From: Streptomyces sp. CB02261
GTDB lineage: Bacteria > Actinomycetota > Actinomycetes > Streptomycetales > Streptomycetaceae
NCBI RefSeq assembly: GCF_001905665.1
Contig: NZ_LIVX01000004.1
Location: 185,705 to 249,704, forward strand
Reading direction: 5' to 3'
DNA: 64,000 bases
In this document: positions 25,682 through 34,467 of the stretch, one piece after another
Layout: every line of letters starts with the position of its first letter
Numbering within the stretch: the first letter of the stretch is position 1
Made by a program: the position numbers and the translations under genes
Notes under the pieces: model-generated
Seen by the model: the letters and a program-made list of their open reading frames with translations, nothing else
What the model was told of the DNA's origin: nothing
Databases searched by the model: none

Positions 25682-26721
25682 GCGAACGGACGGTGCCGCC
25701 CGCGGGCGCCGCACAGGCCCCGGCCACGGCTCCCGGCGCCGCCCCCGCCCCGGCGTCCGTGCTCCAGCCCGTCGGAAGGCTGCGGTCGGACTGGCCGCGC
25801 ACCTTCGTCGACCGGCTCACCACGCCCCTCCCGGGCCTGCGGGCCCTGGCCAGGTTCGCCCGCGAGGGAGCCGTACGCCCCCGCCCCGAGGGCCTCAGGG
25901 ACGTCCCCCTGCTGCCCTTCGAACCGGGCCCGCTCCCGCCCGCCGGACCCGACACCTGCGCCGTCACCTGGGCGGGGCACGCCAGTTGGGTGCTGCGGAT
26001 CGGCGGCCTCACCGTCCTCACCGACCCGGTCTGGTCCCGCCGCATCTTCGGCACCCCCGCCCGCCTCACCCCGGTCGGGGTCCCCTGGGCCGACCTGCCG
26101 CGCGTCGACGCCGTCGTCATCAGCCACAACCACTTCGACCACCTCGACGCCCCCACCCTGAAGCGGCTGCCCCGGCACACCCCCGTCTTCGTCCCGGCCG
26201 GCCTCGGCCGCTGGTTCACCCGCCGGGGGTTCAGCCGGGTGACCGAGCTCGACTGGTGGGAGGCGGCCGAACTCGACGGCGTGCGCTTCGACTTCGTCCC
26301 CGCCCACCACTGGTCCAAGCGCACCCTCCTGGACACCTGCCGCTCCCTGTGGGGAGGCTGGGTGATGAGCGACCGGGCAGGGCGCCGGGTGTACTTCGCC
26401 GGGGACACGGGGTACGGCCACTGGTTCGCCGAGATCGGCCGCCGGTACCCCGGCATCGACCTGGCGCTGCTCCCGATCGGCGCCTACGACCCCCGCTGGT
26501 GGCTCAGCGACGTCCACACCGACCCGGAGGAGGCGGTCCGCGCCCACCAGGACCTGGGAGCGCGGCGGATGGCGCCCATGCACTGGGCCACCTTCGTCCT
26601 CTCCTCCGAGCCCGTCCTCGAACCCCTCGCCCGGGTCAGGGCCGCCTGGGAGAAGGCGGGCCTGCCCCGCGAGGACCTGTGGGACCTGCCGATCGGCGGC
26701 TCACGGGTGCTCGCTCCCTGA
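25678..26721 (+). CDS. MBL-fold metallohydrolase (NAPE-PLD/RomA-like)
   Basis: A 347-residue beta-lactamase-fold hydrolase. The metal-binding motif is ISHNHFDHLD (HxHxDH), preceded by AVTWAGHASWVLRIGG and followed by YFAGDTGYGHWF (Asp ligand) and APMHWATF (histidine). The arrangement matches the NAPE-phospholipase D-like group, which acts on phosphodiester or related bonds. The first 40 residues are Ala/Pro-rich. GGAG precedes the start with 8-nt spacing. It is the third gene of an overlapping operon. Its last 21 bases overlap the convergent DedA gene. Confidence 0.9.
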   Translation: MSERTVPPAGAAQAPATAPGAAPAPASVLQPVGRLRSDWPRTFVDRLTTPLPGLRALARFAREGAVRPRPEGLRDVPLLPFEPGPLPPAGPDTCAVTWAGHASWVLRIGGLTVLTDPVWSRRIFGTPARLTPVGVPWADLPRVDAVVISHNHFDHLDAPTLKRLPRHTPVFVPAGLGRWFTRRGFSRVTELDWWEAAELDGVRFDFVPAHHWSKRTLLDTCRSLWGGWVMSDRAGRRVYFAGDTGYGHWFAEIGRRYPGIDLALLPIGAYDPRWWLSDVHTDPEEAVRAHQDLGARRMAPMHWATFVLSSEPVLEPLARVRAAWEKAGLPREDLWDLPIGGSRVLAP

Positions 26722-27366
26722 CGGCGCGGCCTCGCGGGGCGTCCCCCGGACCCGCCGCCACAGCGAGGGGACCGCGCTGACCAGCACCGTCAGGGCCACC
26801 GCCGCGACGACACCCTGCCACGGCTCCGGGAAGAGCGAACCGCCCAGGATCCCGATCAGCTGGTACGTCGCCGCCCACGCCAGGCAGGCCGCGACGTCCG
26901 CCCGGACGAAGCGCCGCAGCGGCATCTCCGAGAGCAGACACGCCAGCATGACCGGTATCCGCCCCGCCGGCACGAGCCGCGAGAGCACGAGCACCGACAC
27001 CTGATGGGTGTCGAGCCGCTCCTGCGCGTGCGCGAGCCGCTCCGGGGCCGCACGTCGCCGCAGCGCGGCGAGCCACCGCGAGCCGTTGCGGGAACGGACC
27101 CCGCGGCGGCCGAGCCAGTAGAGGGCGGCGTCGCCGAGGCAGGCGGCGAAGGCCGACACCAGGAAGACGAAGAGCAGCGCGAGCGGCGAGGACTGGTGGA
27201 AGGCGACGACGGCGGCCGAGCTGACGATCGCGCCCGTCGGCACGATCGGCACGAGCGCGCCGAGCGCCACGAGCAGGAACAGCGAGGGATAGCCGACCGC
27301 CTGCTGGGTCGACTCCGGCGGAAGCTCCCGCACCACCGCCACGATCCGGGACAGCCCGTCTGTCAC
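26701..27366 (-). CDS. DedA family membrane protein
   Basis: A 221-residue polytopic protein of the DedA/VTT family, implicated in undecaprenyl-phosphate and phospholipid flipping. Hydrophobic helices include SLFLLVALGALVPIVPTGAIV and LALLFVFLVSAFAACLGDAALYWLG; the hallmark LSRLVPAGRIPVMLACLL and a C-terminal membrane segment follow. The GTG at 27366 is taken; 27369 is also GTG. It is 46 bp downstream of the MBL gene on the same strand and overlaps the convergent operon's stop. Confidence 0.88.
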   Translation of the reverse strand: MTDGLSRIVAVVRELPPESTQQAVGYPSLFLLVALGALVPIVPTGAIVSSAAVVAFHQSSPLALLFVFLVSAFAACLGDAALYWLGRRGVRSRNGSRWLAALRRRAAPERLAHAQERLDTHQVSVLVLSRLVPAGRIPVMLACLLSEMPLRRFVRADVAACLAWAATYQLIGILGGSLFPEPWQGVVAAVALTVLVSAVPSLWRRVRGTPREAAPSGSEHP

Positions 27367-27412
27367 CACGCGCCCCCGGGCCGCCCGGCGGCCGGGCCCC
27401 CCGCCGGCCGCC

Positions 27413-28192
27413 TCACCGCGCGACCTCCGGTCGTACCCGTTCGCCGTGGCCGAGCAGATGGACCGCGACCTTCGGAGCGAGCCGGCCCGCGTGCCGTACG
27501 AACTCGTCGCCCGGCGCGTGGAACTCGTGCGGCCGGATCCCGTCCATGCCGATCGGCCAGTACGTGCCGTAGTGCACCGGGACCGCCGCCGCCGGGGACA
27601 GCGCGGCGAGCGCCTCCGCGGCCCGGCCCGCGTCCAGATGACCGTGACCGAGGTACGGACCCCAGCCGCCGACCGGCAGCAGCGCCACGTCCACCGGCCC
27701 CACCGCCTCCGCCATCCCGTCGAACAGACCCGTGTCCCCGGCGAAGTACGTCCGCGCCTCGCCCTCGACGACATACCCCAGAGCGGCCGTCCGATGCGGT
27801 CCGACCGGCAGCCGTCGCCCGTCGTGGAGCGCCGGGATGGCCCGTACCGTCACCCCCTCCACCGTCACCGTGTCACCGGCCTCCACCTCCGTCAGCCGCA
27901 GCCCGTTCCCGTCCAGCCTGCGCAGTCCCGGTACGGCGGCGGGGGCGCCGCGCGGCACGACGAGCCGTGTCCCGGGCGCGAGCCGGGCGAGCGAGGGCAG
28001 ATGCAGGTGGTCGGAGTGCAGGTGCGAGACGAGGACGGCCTCGGCGACGGCGGCCTCGGGCGGCGGCAGGGCCCCTCGCCGCCGCCGCAGATGTGCGAGC
28101 CGCCGCGTGAACAGCGGATCGGTCAGGAAGCGGACCCCGGAGTCCTCGACCGTGCAGGTCGCGTGACCCCACCAGGTGACCTCCACCGGCAT
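27413..28192 (-). CDS. MBL-fold metal-dependent hydrolase
   Basis: A 259-residue protein starting MPVEVTWWGHATCTVEDSGVRFLTDPLF. The metal motif is SHLHSDHLHL (HxHxDH), followed by YFAGDTGLFDGM and VPVHYGTYWPI. It is related to UlaG/YtkL-type hydrolases, which act on lactones, phosphodiesters or nucleotides; substrate unknown. GGAAGGCGG precedes the start. Likely co-transcribed with DedA. Confidence 0.9.
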   Translation of the reverse strand: MPVEVTWWGHATCTVEDSGVRFLTDPLFTRRLAHLRRRRGALPPPEAAVAEAVLVSHLHSDHLHLPSLARLAPGTRLVVPRGAPAAVPGLRRLDGNGLRLTEVEAGDTVTVEGVTVRAIPALHDGRRLPVGPHRTAALGYVVEGEARTYFAGDTGLFDGMAEAVGPVDVALLPVGGWGPYLGHGHLDAGRAAEALAALSPAAAVPVHYGTYWPIGMDGIRPHEFHAPGDEFVRHAGRLAPKVAVHLLGHGERVRPEVAR

Positions 28193-28316
28193 GCCGCCTT
28201 CCGTTCTCGCGGGCGCCGGCCGCCGTTCACGATGTCCACGGCCGTCCCGTACCTCCGTATCGAGGGTAAATGCCCGGGGCGGGCGCCGGAGGATGTTCGG
28301 CCGTGCCGTACCGCAG

Positions 28317-28322
28317 TAGGGT
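28317..28322 (+). promoter_or_regulatory. -10 element, probable leaderless promoter
   Basis: TAGGGT fits TANNNT and ends 6 nt before the ATG at 28329, which has no ribosome-binding site. Confidence 0.45.
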
Positions 28323-28328
28323 CGGCCC

Positions 28329-28733
28329 ATGGACGACGTTCGGGTGGCGGCGATCGCCAGCCTCACCCCGCTCGAAGAGCTGGACAGCGAGCCTTTCCTG
28401 GTCGACACGCGCGGTCAGCACGCGGTGTGTGCCCGCTGGGCCGACGCCAAGGGGTACGTGGTCGCCCGGCAGTTGCTGTTCTACGGCCTCCGGCCCGACC
28501 ACGCGGCCCTCTGGGCGGATGTGGAGGCGGGGGCGGTCGATCTGTTCGTCGCCGCCAACGAGCGGGTTCTCGCCCGCGCGTTGACCTCCGTGCCCGGCTT
28601 CCGCGCCGAGTGCGCGCGGCGCGGGGTGCGGGTGGAGACCGTCTGTCCCGACGAACCGGCGTACGACGCGGCGGCCAAGGCGGGCGTGCACCGCAGGCTC
28701 TCCATGCCGACGGCCGGGTACGACGGTTCCTGA
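28329..28733 (+). CDS. hypothetical protein
   Basis: A 134-residue soluble alpha/beta protein with no named domain I recognise. It opens MDDVRVAAIASLTPLEELDSEPFLVDTRGQH, and later has QLLFYGLRPDHAALWADVEAG and a cysteine-containing GVRVETVCPDEPAYDAAAKAG. Codon usage is typical and the start is placed by a -10 motif six bases upstream. It stands alone between divergent and tandem neighbours. Confidence 0.72.
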   Translation: MDDVRVAAIASLTPLEELDSEPFLVDTRGQHAVCARWADAKGYVVARQLLFYGLRPDHAALWADVEAGAVDLFVAANERVLARALTSVPGFRAECARRGVRVETVCPDEPAYDAAAKAGVHRRLSMPTAGYDGS

Positions 28734-28951
28734 GCCGTCACGACCTCGCGCCCGCCCGGACGCACGACGTGACAGGGCGACGTGACGCATGACCCGACAC
28801 ATCCCGGGGCAGGCGGGCGGACGCGCACCCCGCACGGCGACCTGACACACGACCTGACACACCCGCTCCGATCACCGTCACCCGTTTCCCCCGCCGACCC
28901 TGGGCGTTGTGCCACGCTTGAGGCAGGAAACAGGCGAAAGGTGAAGCGGGC

Positions 28952-31084
28952 GTGGGTGACGGGCGATGGGGTGGCGCCGACCGCTGGCGGTCCGCGGGCC
29001 GTGCGCTGGGGCGGGTCGCGGTGGTCTGGGCGGTGTCCACGCTCACCCTGCTGATCCTCGCCGGACTGCTCCCCGACTTCGAGCTGCAGTCCCCCGGCGG
29101 CGACACCTTCACGAGGACGGCGCTCACCGCCGCCGCGGCGGCCGGCGCCTTCGGCCTCCTCGGCGCGCTCGTATGGCCGCTGATCGTACGGGCCCTGCTG
29201 CTCGTCCCGGCCCTCGTGCTCGGCCTGCTCGGCTTCTTCCTCAACGGTTCGCTGCTGCTCGTCGCGCTCTGGCTGATCCCCGACGGGCGCGGAGCCGCCG
29301 ACCCCGAGACGGCCGTCGCGGTCGCCGCCGTCATGTCCGCCGTCGCCTCCGCCACCTCCACCGCGCTCGCCGTCCGCGACGACGACGCCTACCGGCGCCG
29401 CCTCTACCGGCTCACCGGCCGCACCCGGCCCCGCGCGCCGGGCGACGCCCCCGAGCAGGTCCCCGGCACGGTCTTCCTCCAGCTCGACGGCGTCGGCCAC
29501 CACGTGCTGCGCGGCGCTGTCGCCGACGGGCTCATGCCGACCGTCGCCGGCTGGCTCGACGCCGGCCACCGGCTCACCCCCTGGCACACCGACTGGTCCA
29601 GCCAGACCGGCGCGAGCCAGCTCGGCATCCTGCACGGCTCCAACGAGGACGTGCCCGCCTTCCGCTGGTACGAGAAGGACACCGGCCGGGTCATGGTGTC
29701 GAACCGCCCGGCCGGCGCCGTGGAACTCCAGCGCCGCGCCGTGCGCCGCACCGGGGACGGGGGGCTGCTCACCTTCGACGGGGCCTCCCGGGGCAACCTC
29801 TTCAGCGGCGGCGCCGACCAGGTCGCCCTGGTCCTGTCGGTGGCCGCCCGGCGCGGCCGCCGCAACCGCTCGCGGGCCGGCTACTTCGCGTACTTCTCCG
29901 ACCCGGCCAACGCCGTCCGTACCGCGGGATCGTTCGTCGCCGAGTGCGTCCGCGAGGTCTTCCAGTCGGTCCGGGCGCTGCTGCGCCGCGAGACCCCGAG
30001 GGTGTCGCGCGGCGGCACGTACCCCTTCGTCCGCGCCTTCGCGACGGTCCTGGAACGGGACGTCGTGGTCTCCGCCGTGATGGGGGACATGCTGGCGGGC
30101 CGGACCGCCGTCTACGCCGACCTCGTCGCCTACGACGAGGTGGCGCACCACTCGGGCCCGCACGGCCGGGACACCGATCAGGTGCTGCGGCGCCTCGACC
30201 GCTCGATCGCGCTCATCGCCACCGTCGCCGAGCACGCCCCGCGCCCGTACCGGATCGTGCTGCTCTCCGACCACGGGCAGAGCCCCGGCGAGACCTTCGA
30301 AGGGGCGTACGGGCTGACGCTGAAGGACCTCGTCAGGGCGGGGTGCGGGCTTCCGGTGCCGCGCCGGGTGCGCAGGACCCGCAGCGGTTCCGAGGCGCGG
30401 GACGCGGCGAGGGACGCGCTGCGGCTCGCGCTGCACCGGCCGGTGGACGAGACCGACGACACCGAGCGGGAGCTGCCCGCCCGGCCCTCCGAGCCGGTCG
30501 TCCTCGCCTCGGGCAACCTCGGCCTCGTCTCCTTCCCCGACGTGCCGCACCGGATGACCCGGGAGGAGATCGACCGCCGCCACCCGGCGCTGCTCGGCAC
30601 GCTCGCGAACCATCCGGGCGTCGGCTTCCTCCTCGTGGCGAGCGCCGAGCACGGTTCGGTGGTGCTCGCGAGGGACGGCGTGGAGGTGCCGGTCGCCGCA
30701 CTCGACGACGGGGGGCCGCTGGCCGTCTTCGGGCCGGGCGCGGCACGCGCGGTGCGGCGCACGGACGGGTTCCCCCACGTCGCGGACATCATGGTCAACT
30801 CCATGTACGACCCGGCGACGGGCACCGTGCACGCCTTCGAGGAGCAGATCGGCTCCCACGGCGGCCTCGGCGGCGAGCAGTCGCGCCCCTTCCTCCTCTC
30901 GCCGCCCGAGCTGTCGCCGCCGGTGGCCGAGGGGGAGGAGCTGATCGGCGCGGAGCAGGTCCACCGCGTGCTCCGTCGCTGGCTGCGGGAGTGCTCGGGC
31001 CCACAGGTGCCGGTGTCGCTGCCGCAGGTCCGGGTGTCGCCGTCCGGGGGCGGACCGGATGCGAGCGGCGGCGCGGACGGGTGA
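28952..31084 (+). CDS. membrane-anchored alkaline-phosphatase-superfamily phosphodiesterase
   Basis: A 710-residue protein. Residues about 15-145 contain four hydrophobic segments (VVWAVSTLTLLILAGLLPDF; LLLVPALVLGLLGFFLNGSLLL) that resemble a phage-holin-IV-type domain. The rest is an alkaline phosphatase/nucleotide pyrophosphatase fold: TVFLQLDGVGHHVL (first metal Asp), DWSSQTGASQLGI (likely nucleophile Thr/Ser), YDEVAHHSGPH and LLSDHGQSPGETF. It is likely to hydrolyse a phosphodiester in the envelope, perhaps in lipid or teichoic-acid metabolism. GTG start at 28952 with AAGGTGAAG upstream. Confidence 0.88.
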   Translation: MGDGRWGGADRWRSAGRALGRVAVVWAVSTLTLLILAGLLPDFELQSPGGDTFTRTALTAAAAAGAFGLLGALVWPLIVRALLLVPALVLGLLGFFLNGSLLLVALWLIPDGRGAADPETAVAVAAVMSAVASATSTALAVRDDDAYRRRLYRLTGRTRPRAPGDAPEQVPGTVFLQLDGVGHHVLRGAVADGLMPTVAGWLDAGHRLTPWHTDWSSQTGASQLGILHGSNEDVPAFRWYEKDTGRVMVSNRPAGAVELQRRAVRRTGDGGLLTFDGASRGNLFSGGADQVALVLSVAARRGRRNRSRAGYFAYFSDPANAVRTAGSFVAECVREVFQSVRALLRRETPRVSRGGTYPFVRAFATVLERDVVVSAVMGDMLAGRTAVYADLVAYDEVAHHSGPHGRDTDQVLRRLDRSIALIATVAEHAPRPYRIVLLSDHGQSPGETFEGAYGLTLKDLVRAGCGLPVPRRVRRTRSGSEARDAARDALRLALHRPVDETDDTERELPARPSEPVVLASGNLGLVSFPDVPHRMTREEIDRRHPALLGTLANHPGVGFLLVASAEHGSVVLARDGVEVPVAALDDGGPLAVFGPGAARAVRRTDGFPHVADIMVNSMYDPATGTVHAFEEQIGSHGGLGGEQSRPFLLSPPELSPPVAEGEELIGAEQVHRVLRRWLRECSGPQVPVSLPQVRVSPSGGGPDASGGADG

Positions 31085-31215
31085 CGGACGTCATCGCGCG
31101 CCTCCCGGACATGACCGCCGTGGCGGTGAATCAGGTGCTTCGCCCGTAGGCCGCCCGGGCGGATATCTCGCTGGGGGCGCCGTGCCGGGGTCCCGGCGGG
31201 GCAGTACGGATCTCC

Positions 31216-31602
31216 GTGAGCCCCGCGCCCGAGCCGATCGCCGTGCCCGCCACCCCGGCGGGCCGACCGGCACGCCCGGGCCGGCGCGGGCGCACCTGGA
31301 TCACGCTGCTCCTGATCCTCGCCGCGCTGCTCGGCACCGGGGCCGCGGCCACGCTCGGCGGCGGCGTCGCGCTCCGGCCCGCCACCGCCGTCCCGGCGCC
31401 CGACCCGGGCGGCGAGACCCATGATCCGGCCGCCACCGAGGCCGGACTCGCCGGCCGCTCCCGACGGCACGGGACCGGCCTCCGGCCCGTCCGGCCCCGA
31501 CGCCCCCGCTTCGGTGCCCGACGGTACCGGCGGGCGCCGGCCCCCGCCCCCGTACCCCCGCCGCGCGGCGACGCGCTCCGGTGCGTGGTGATGCGCTGCT
31601 GA
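31216..31602 (+). CDS. small single-pass membrane protein with apparent frameshift
   Basis: From GTG 31216 the first 75 codons encode a Pro-rich N-terminus and one transmembrane helix (WITLLLILAALLGTGAAATLGGG). After about 31443 the codon third positions lose their G/C bias in this frame and the product becomes Arg-rich. The +1 frame from there continues as DSPAAPDGTGPASGPSG and stops at 31591, with normal codon usage. Loss of one G near 31443 would join the two. This is either a sequencing indel, a real frameshift, or a truncated variant. No function known. Confidence 0.45.
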   Translation: MSPAPEPIAVPATPAGRPARPGRRGRTWITLLLILAALLGTGAAATLGGGVALRPATAVPAPDPGGETHDPAATEAGLAGRSRRHGTGLRPVRPRRPRFGARRYRRAPAPAPVPPPRGDALRCVVMRC

Positions 31603-31663
31603 GGAGGCCCTCGCCTCCCGGTAGTCCCCCCGACATCACCCCCGCACCACGAGGAGTTCCGTC

Positions 31664-31831
31664 ATGCCCGTCGACCCCTTCGCCGTCCTCCAGGCCCTGC
31701 TGCGCGCCGAGGCCTCCCGCTCCCCGCGTACGGAGGCCTCAGGCTCCCCCCGCGCCGACCGCCGACCGCCCGAACCCGCCGCCCCGGCCCCGGCTCCCGA
31801 GCCGCCCGCCCAGGATGACCGCGTCCGCTGA
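31664..31831 (+). CDS. 55-residue hypothetical protein
   Basis: ATG preceded by GAGGAG at good spacing opens a 55-codon frame. The product begins MPVDPFAVLQALLRAEASR, a predicted helix, and continues as a Pro/Ala/Glu-rich disordered tail ending DDRVR. Third positions are almost all G/C. Short proteins starting MPVDPF.VL.AL.RAEA are, to my memory, recurrent in Streptomyces, but no role is known. Confidence 0.6.
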   Translation: MPVDPFAVLQALLRAEASRSPRTEASGSPRADRRPPEPAAPAPAPEPPAQDDRVR

Positions 31832-32025
31832 CGCCGGACCCGAGGTGACCCGGCGGCGGGCGGGAGCGTATGGCCCCGCGCCGTCCGGGCCGCATTACCT
31901 CCCGGGTAATCGACCCCTCATCACCTGGGCGGCATGCTCAGGGACACCGGAACCCGGGCGGCGCACTCCGCTCGGGCTCCGGGCCCACCGCCCGCGCGAA
32001 CGTCCCCCCTGGAGGGTGATCCGTC

Positions 32026-32442
32026 ATGTCCCAGGCCCTGCTCACCGGTCTCGCCCGCACCACCCGGCCGCACTCCGCGCTCCGCCGGTTCCTCGCCCTC
32101 GACGCCGTCGTCACCGGGGCCAACGGCATCGCCTACGCCGCCGCCTCCGGGCCTCTCGGGAGGTTCCTCGGGATCGACGCGGGGCTGCTGTTCGAACTCG
32201 GCCTCGTCCTCTCCGCGTACGCCGCCGGCGTCGCCTGGCTCGCCACCCGCCCGCAGCCCCCGGCCACCGCCGTGAAGCTCGTCGTCGACATCAACCTGCT
32301 CTGGGCCGTCCTCAGCGTCGTCGCCCTCGTCGCGTGGCTGGAGCCGACCACCGCGGGCCTCGTCTGGACGCCACTGCAGGCGGCCACCGTCGGCGGCTTC
32401 GCCGTCCTCCAGTGGACGGCGCTGCGCGCGGCCACCCCTTAG
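32026..32442 (+). CDS. four-helix integral membrane protein
   Basis: A 138-residue protein with four hydrophobic segments: FLALDAVVTGANGIAYAAAS, LLFELGLVLSAYAAGVAWLA, LLWAVLSVVALVAWLE and LQAATVGGFAVLQWTAL. No catalytic motif. GGAGGGTG precedes the ATG. Its TAG shares four bases (TTAG) with the stop of the convergent HTH gene. Function unknown; small helical bundles like this are often annotated as integral membrane proteins. Confidence 0.8.
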   Translation: MSQALLTGLARTTRPHSALRRFLALDAVVTGANGIAYAAASGPLGRFLGIDAGLLFELGLVLSAYAAGVAWLATRPQPPATAVKLVVDINLLWAVLSVVALVAWLEPTTAGLVWTPLQAATVGGFAVLQWTALRAATP

Positions 32443-33275
32443 GGGGCGGCCTCGTCGCCGAGCGGCGGCAGCGAACGGAGGTACGCGACCGTCGCCGGGT
32501 CGGCCGGGAGGAACGTCTCGATGGCCAGCTCGGCGACCGTCACGTCCAGCGGCGTGTTGAAGGTCGAGATCGACGACACGAACGACAGCACCTGCCCGTC
32601 GTGCTCGATCCGGAGCGGCAGCGCGAAGTAGGGGTACGACTCCGGGTCCGGGGCCTCCGGGGCGCGCTCCTCGTCCGCGCCCGGCGGCAGCGGATACGCC
32701 GCCACCTCCGCGTACAGCGCGCGCAGCGACTCCGACCGGGCCAGGGCGATCTGACGTTCCATCTGGTGCAGCAGATGGCCCCGCCACTCCCGCAGGTTCC
32801 GGATCCGGGGCGCGAGCCCCTCCGGGTGCAGCGTGATCCGCATCGCGTTCAGCGGCGGGGTCAGCAGATGCTCCGGCAGCCCGTCGAGCAGCAGCCCGAT
32901 GCCCCGGTTGGCCGCCACCACCGTGTACGAGCCGTCCACCACGAGCGCCGGATACGGCTCGTACCCCCGCAACAGGCTCTCGATGCCCTCCCGGAGCGTC
33001 TCCAGACGCGGGGCGTCCAGCGGGGACTCCGCGTACCGGGGCGCGTAACCGGCGGCGAGCAGCAGCACGTTCCGCTCGCGGACCGGCACCTCCAGGTGCT
33101 CGGCCAGCCTCAGCACCATCTCCTCGCTCGGCCGGGAACGGCCCGTCTCCACGAACGAGATGTGTCGAGTCGAGGAGTCCGCGCGCAGCGCGAGCTCCAG
33201 CTGGCTCAACCGCCGCTGCTCACGCCAGCCGCGCAGCAGCGGCCCCACCCCCGTGTCGCTCACGACAGTTGTCAT
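32439..33275 (-). CDS. XRE-type HTH regulator with MmyB-like ligand domain
   Basis: A 278-residue regulator. Residues 10-70 form the HTH: GPLLRGWREQRRLSQLELALRADSSTRHISFVETGRSRPSEEMVLRLAEHL. The C-terminal 200 residues match the MmyB-like domain (YPALVVDGSYTVVAANRGIGLLL; STFNTPLDVTVAELAIETFLPAD), which binds a hydrophobic ligand in the Streptomyces MmyB protein. It is divergent from the pterin dehydratase gene and may regulate it or itself. Confidence 0.9.
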   Translation of the reverse strand: MTTVVSDTGVGPLLRGWREQRRLSQLELALRADSSTRHISFVETGRSRPSEEMVLRLAEHLEVPVRERNVLLLAAGYAPRYAESPLDAPRLETLREGIESLLRGYEPYPALVVDGSYTVVAANRGIGLLLDGLPEHLLTPPLNAMRITLHPEGLAPRIRNLREWRGHLLHQMERQIALARSESLRALYAEVAAYPLPPGADEERAPEAPDPESYPYFALPLRIEHDGQVLSFVSSISTFNTPLDVTVAELAIETFLPADPATVAYLRSLPPLGDEAAP

Positions 33276-33295
33276 GGCCAGACGGTATCCCAGAG

Positions 33296-33326
33296 GGGGA
33301 CCCGGGTACGTTCCTTCCGGGACCCC
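33296..33326. promoter_or_regulatory. imperfect inverted repeat between divergent genes
   Basis: GGGGACCCGG (33296-33305) and CCGGGACCCC (33317-33326) are inverted with one mismatch and an 11-nt spacer. It could be an operator for the MmyB-like regulator or a hairpin in the pterin dehydratase leader. Confidence 0.3.
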
Positions 33327-33366
33327 TGTCCGTCACCCGCGCCACCCGACCGGAGGGAGCACCGCC

Positions 33367-33672
33367 GTGCCCACACAGCCGCTGTCGCAGAAGGAGATCG
33401 AGGACCGCCTGCGGGAGCTCCCCGGCTGGTCCGTCGAGGACGACCGCCTCACCCGTGTCTACCGGCTCGGCGACCACTTCGCGGCGACCGCGCTCGTCGT
33501 CCACGTGGCGCGGATCCAGCAGGAACTGGACCACCACTCGGACCTGACCCTCGGCTACAACACCGTGACCCTGTCCGTGAACACCCATTCCGCGGGCGGC
33601 GCCGTCACCGAGAAGGACTTCGAACTCGCCGAGCGCGTCGAGGGGATCGCCCCGGGCCACGGGACCGACTGA
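33367..33672 (+). CDS. 4a-hydroxytetrahydrobiopterin dehydratase (PCD/DCoH-like)
   Basis: A 101-residue protein of the pterin-4a-carbinolamine dehydratase family, which recycles the pterin cofactor of aromatic hydroxylases. The signature segment is QELDHHSDLTLGYNTVTLSVNTHSAGGAVTEKDFELA, containing the paired histidines and the THS..G.T..D motif, though the usual HHP is HHS. GTG start at 33367 follows GGAGGGAG. No hydroxylase gene lies nearby. Confidence 0.9.
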   Translation: MPTQPLSQKEIEDRLRELPGWSVEDDRLTRVYRLGDHFAATALVVHVARIQQELDHHSDLTLGYNTVTLSVNTHSAGGAVTEKDFELAERVEGIAPGHGTD

Positions 33673-33701
33673 CCCTTCCGGAGGGCGCCGTCCCCGCCTC
33701 G

Positions 33702-33707
33702 TAGGAT
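33702..33707 (+). promoter_or_regulatory. -10 element, probable leaderless promoter
   Basis: TAGGAT ends 7 nt before the ATG at 33715; no ribosome site is present there. Confidence 0.45.
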
Positions 33708-33714
33708 CCTCCGC

Positions 33715-34461
33715 ATGGCGGAGACCCTGCTCGACTACGAGGCCGAGGCGGCGCACTACGACCGAACCCGGGGCGGAGTGCCCCGGGCCGCCGCGGCCGC
33801 CGAGGCCGTCCTGCGACTCGTGCCGCAAGGCGCCCGCACCCTCCTCGACCTGGCCTGCGGCACCGGCCTCGTCACCGAACGGCTCGCCCGGCCCGGACTG
33901 CGCGTCCACGGCGCCGACGCCGCCCACGCCATGCTGCGGGTCGCCGCCGCGCGCGTACCCGACCGGGTCGTACGCGCCGACGCGCGGCGGCTGCCGCTGC
34001 CCGACGCCTCCCTCGACGCGGTCTGCGCCGTCTGGCTGCTGCACCTGGTGCCGTTCACCGCGGAGATCGTCGCCGAGGCGGCCCGCGTCCTCGCCCCCGG
34101 CGGAGTCCTGATCGCCACCGTCGACAAGGACGCGGCCCATGACGTCGGCAGCGACATCGACGCGATCCTCCGCCCGCACCGGTCCGCCGTGACGGCGTCC
34201 GACCGCGCCGACCTGATCACCCGTCACGCCGCCGCCCACGGCCTCGAACCGGCCCCCGGCACCCACTTCACCGGACACGGCCAGGGCAGCACCCCGCGCG
34301 ACACCGTCCGCAAGCTGCGCGCCGGCTACTTCGCCTCCTGGTTCGACGGCGACACCGCGGCCACCGCCACCGTCGTCGCCGCCCTCACGGCCCTCCCGGA
34401 ACAGGACCGCCCCCGCGACGACCCCCGCTACCGGCTGGCCCGCTTCGTCCGGCGCGGCTGA
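33715..34461 (+). CDS. class I SAM-dependent methyltransferase
   Basis: A 248-residue methyltransferase. Motif I is LLDLACGTGLVTERLA, the acidic position follows in VHGADAAHAMLRVAA, and DASLDAVCAVWLLHLVP and RVLAPGGVLIATVDKD are motifs II and III. It resembles small-molecule or UbiE-like enzymes. It ends 6 bp before the convergent NmrA-like gene. Substrate unknown. Confidence 0.9.
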   Translation: MAETLLDYEAEAAHYDRTRGGVPRAAAAAEAVLRLVPQGARTLLDLACGTGLVTERLARPGLRVHGADAAHAMLRVAAARVPDRVVRADARRLPLPDASLDAVCAVWLLHLVPFTAEIVAEAARVLAPGGVLIATVDKDAAHDVGSDIDAILRPHRSAVTASDRADLITRHAAAHGLEPAPGTHFTGHGQGSTPRDTVRKLRAGYFASWFDGDTAATATVVAALTALPEQDRPRDDPRYRLARFVRRG

Positions 34462-34467
34462 ACCGCC

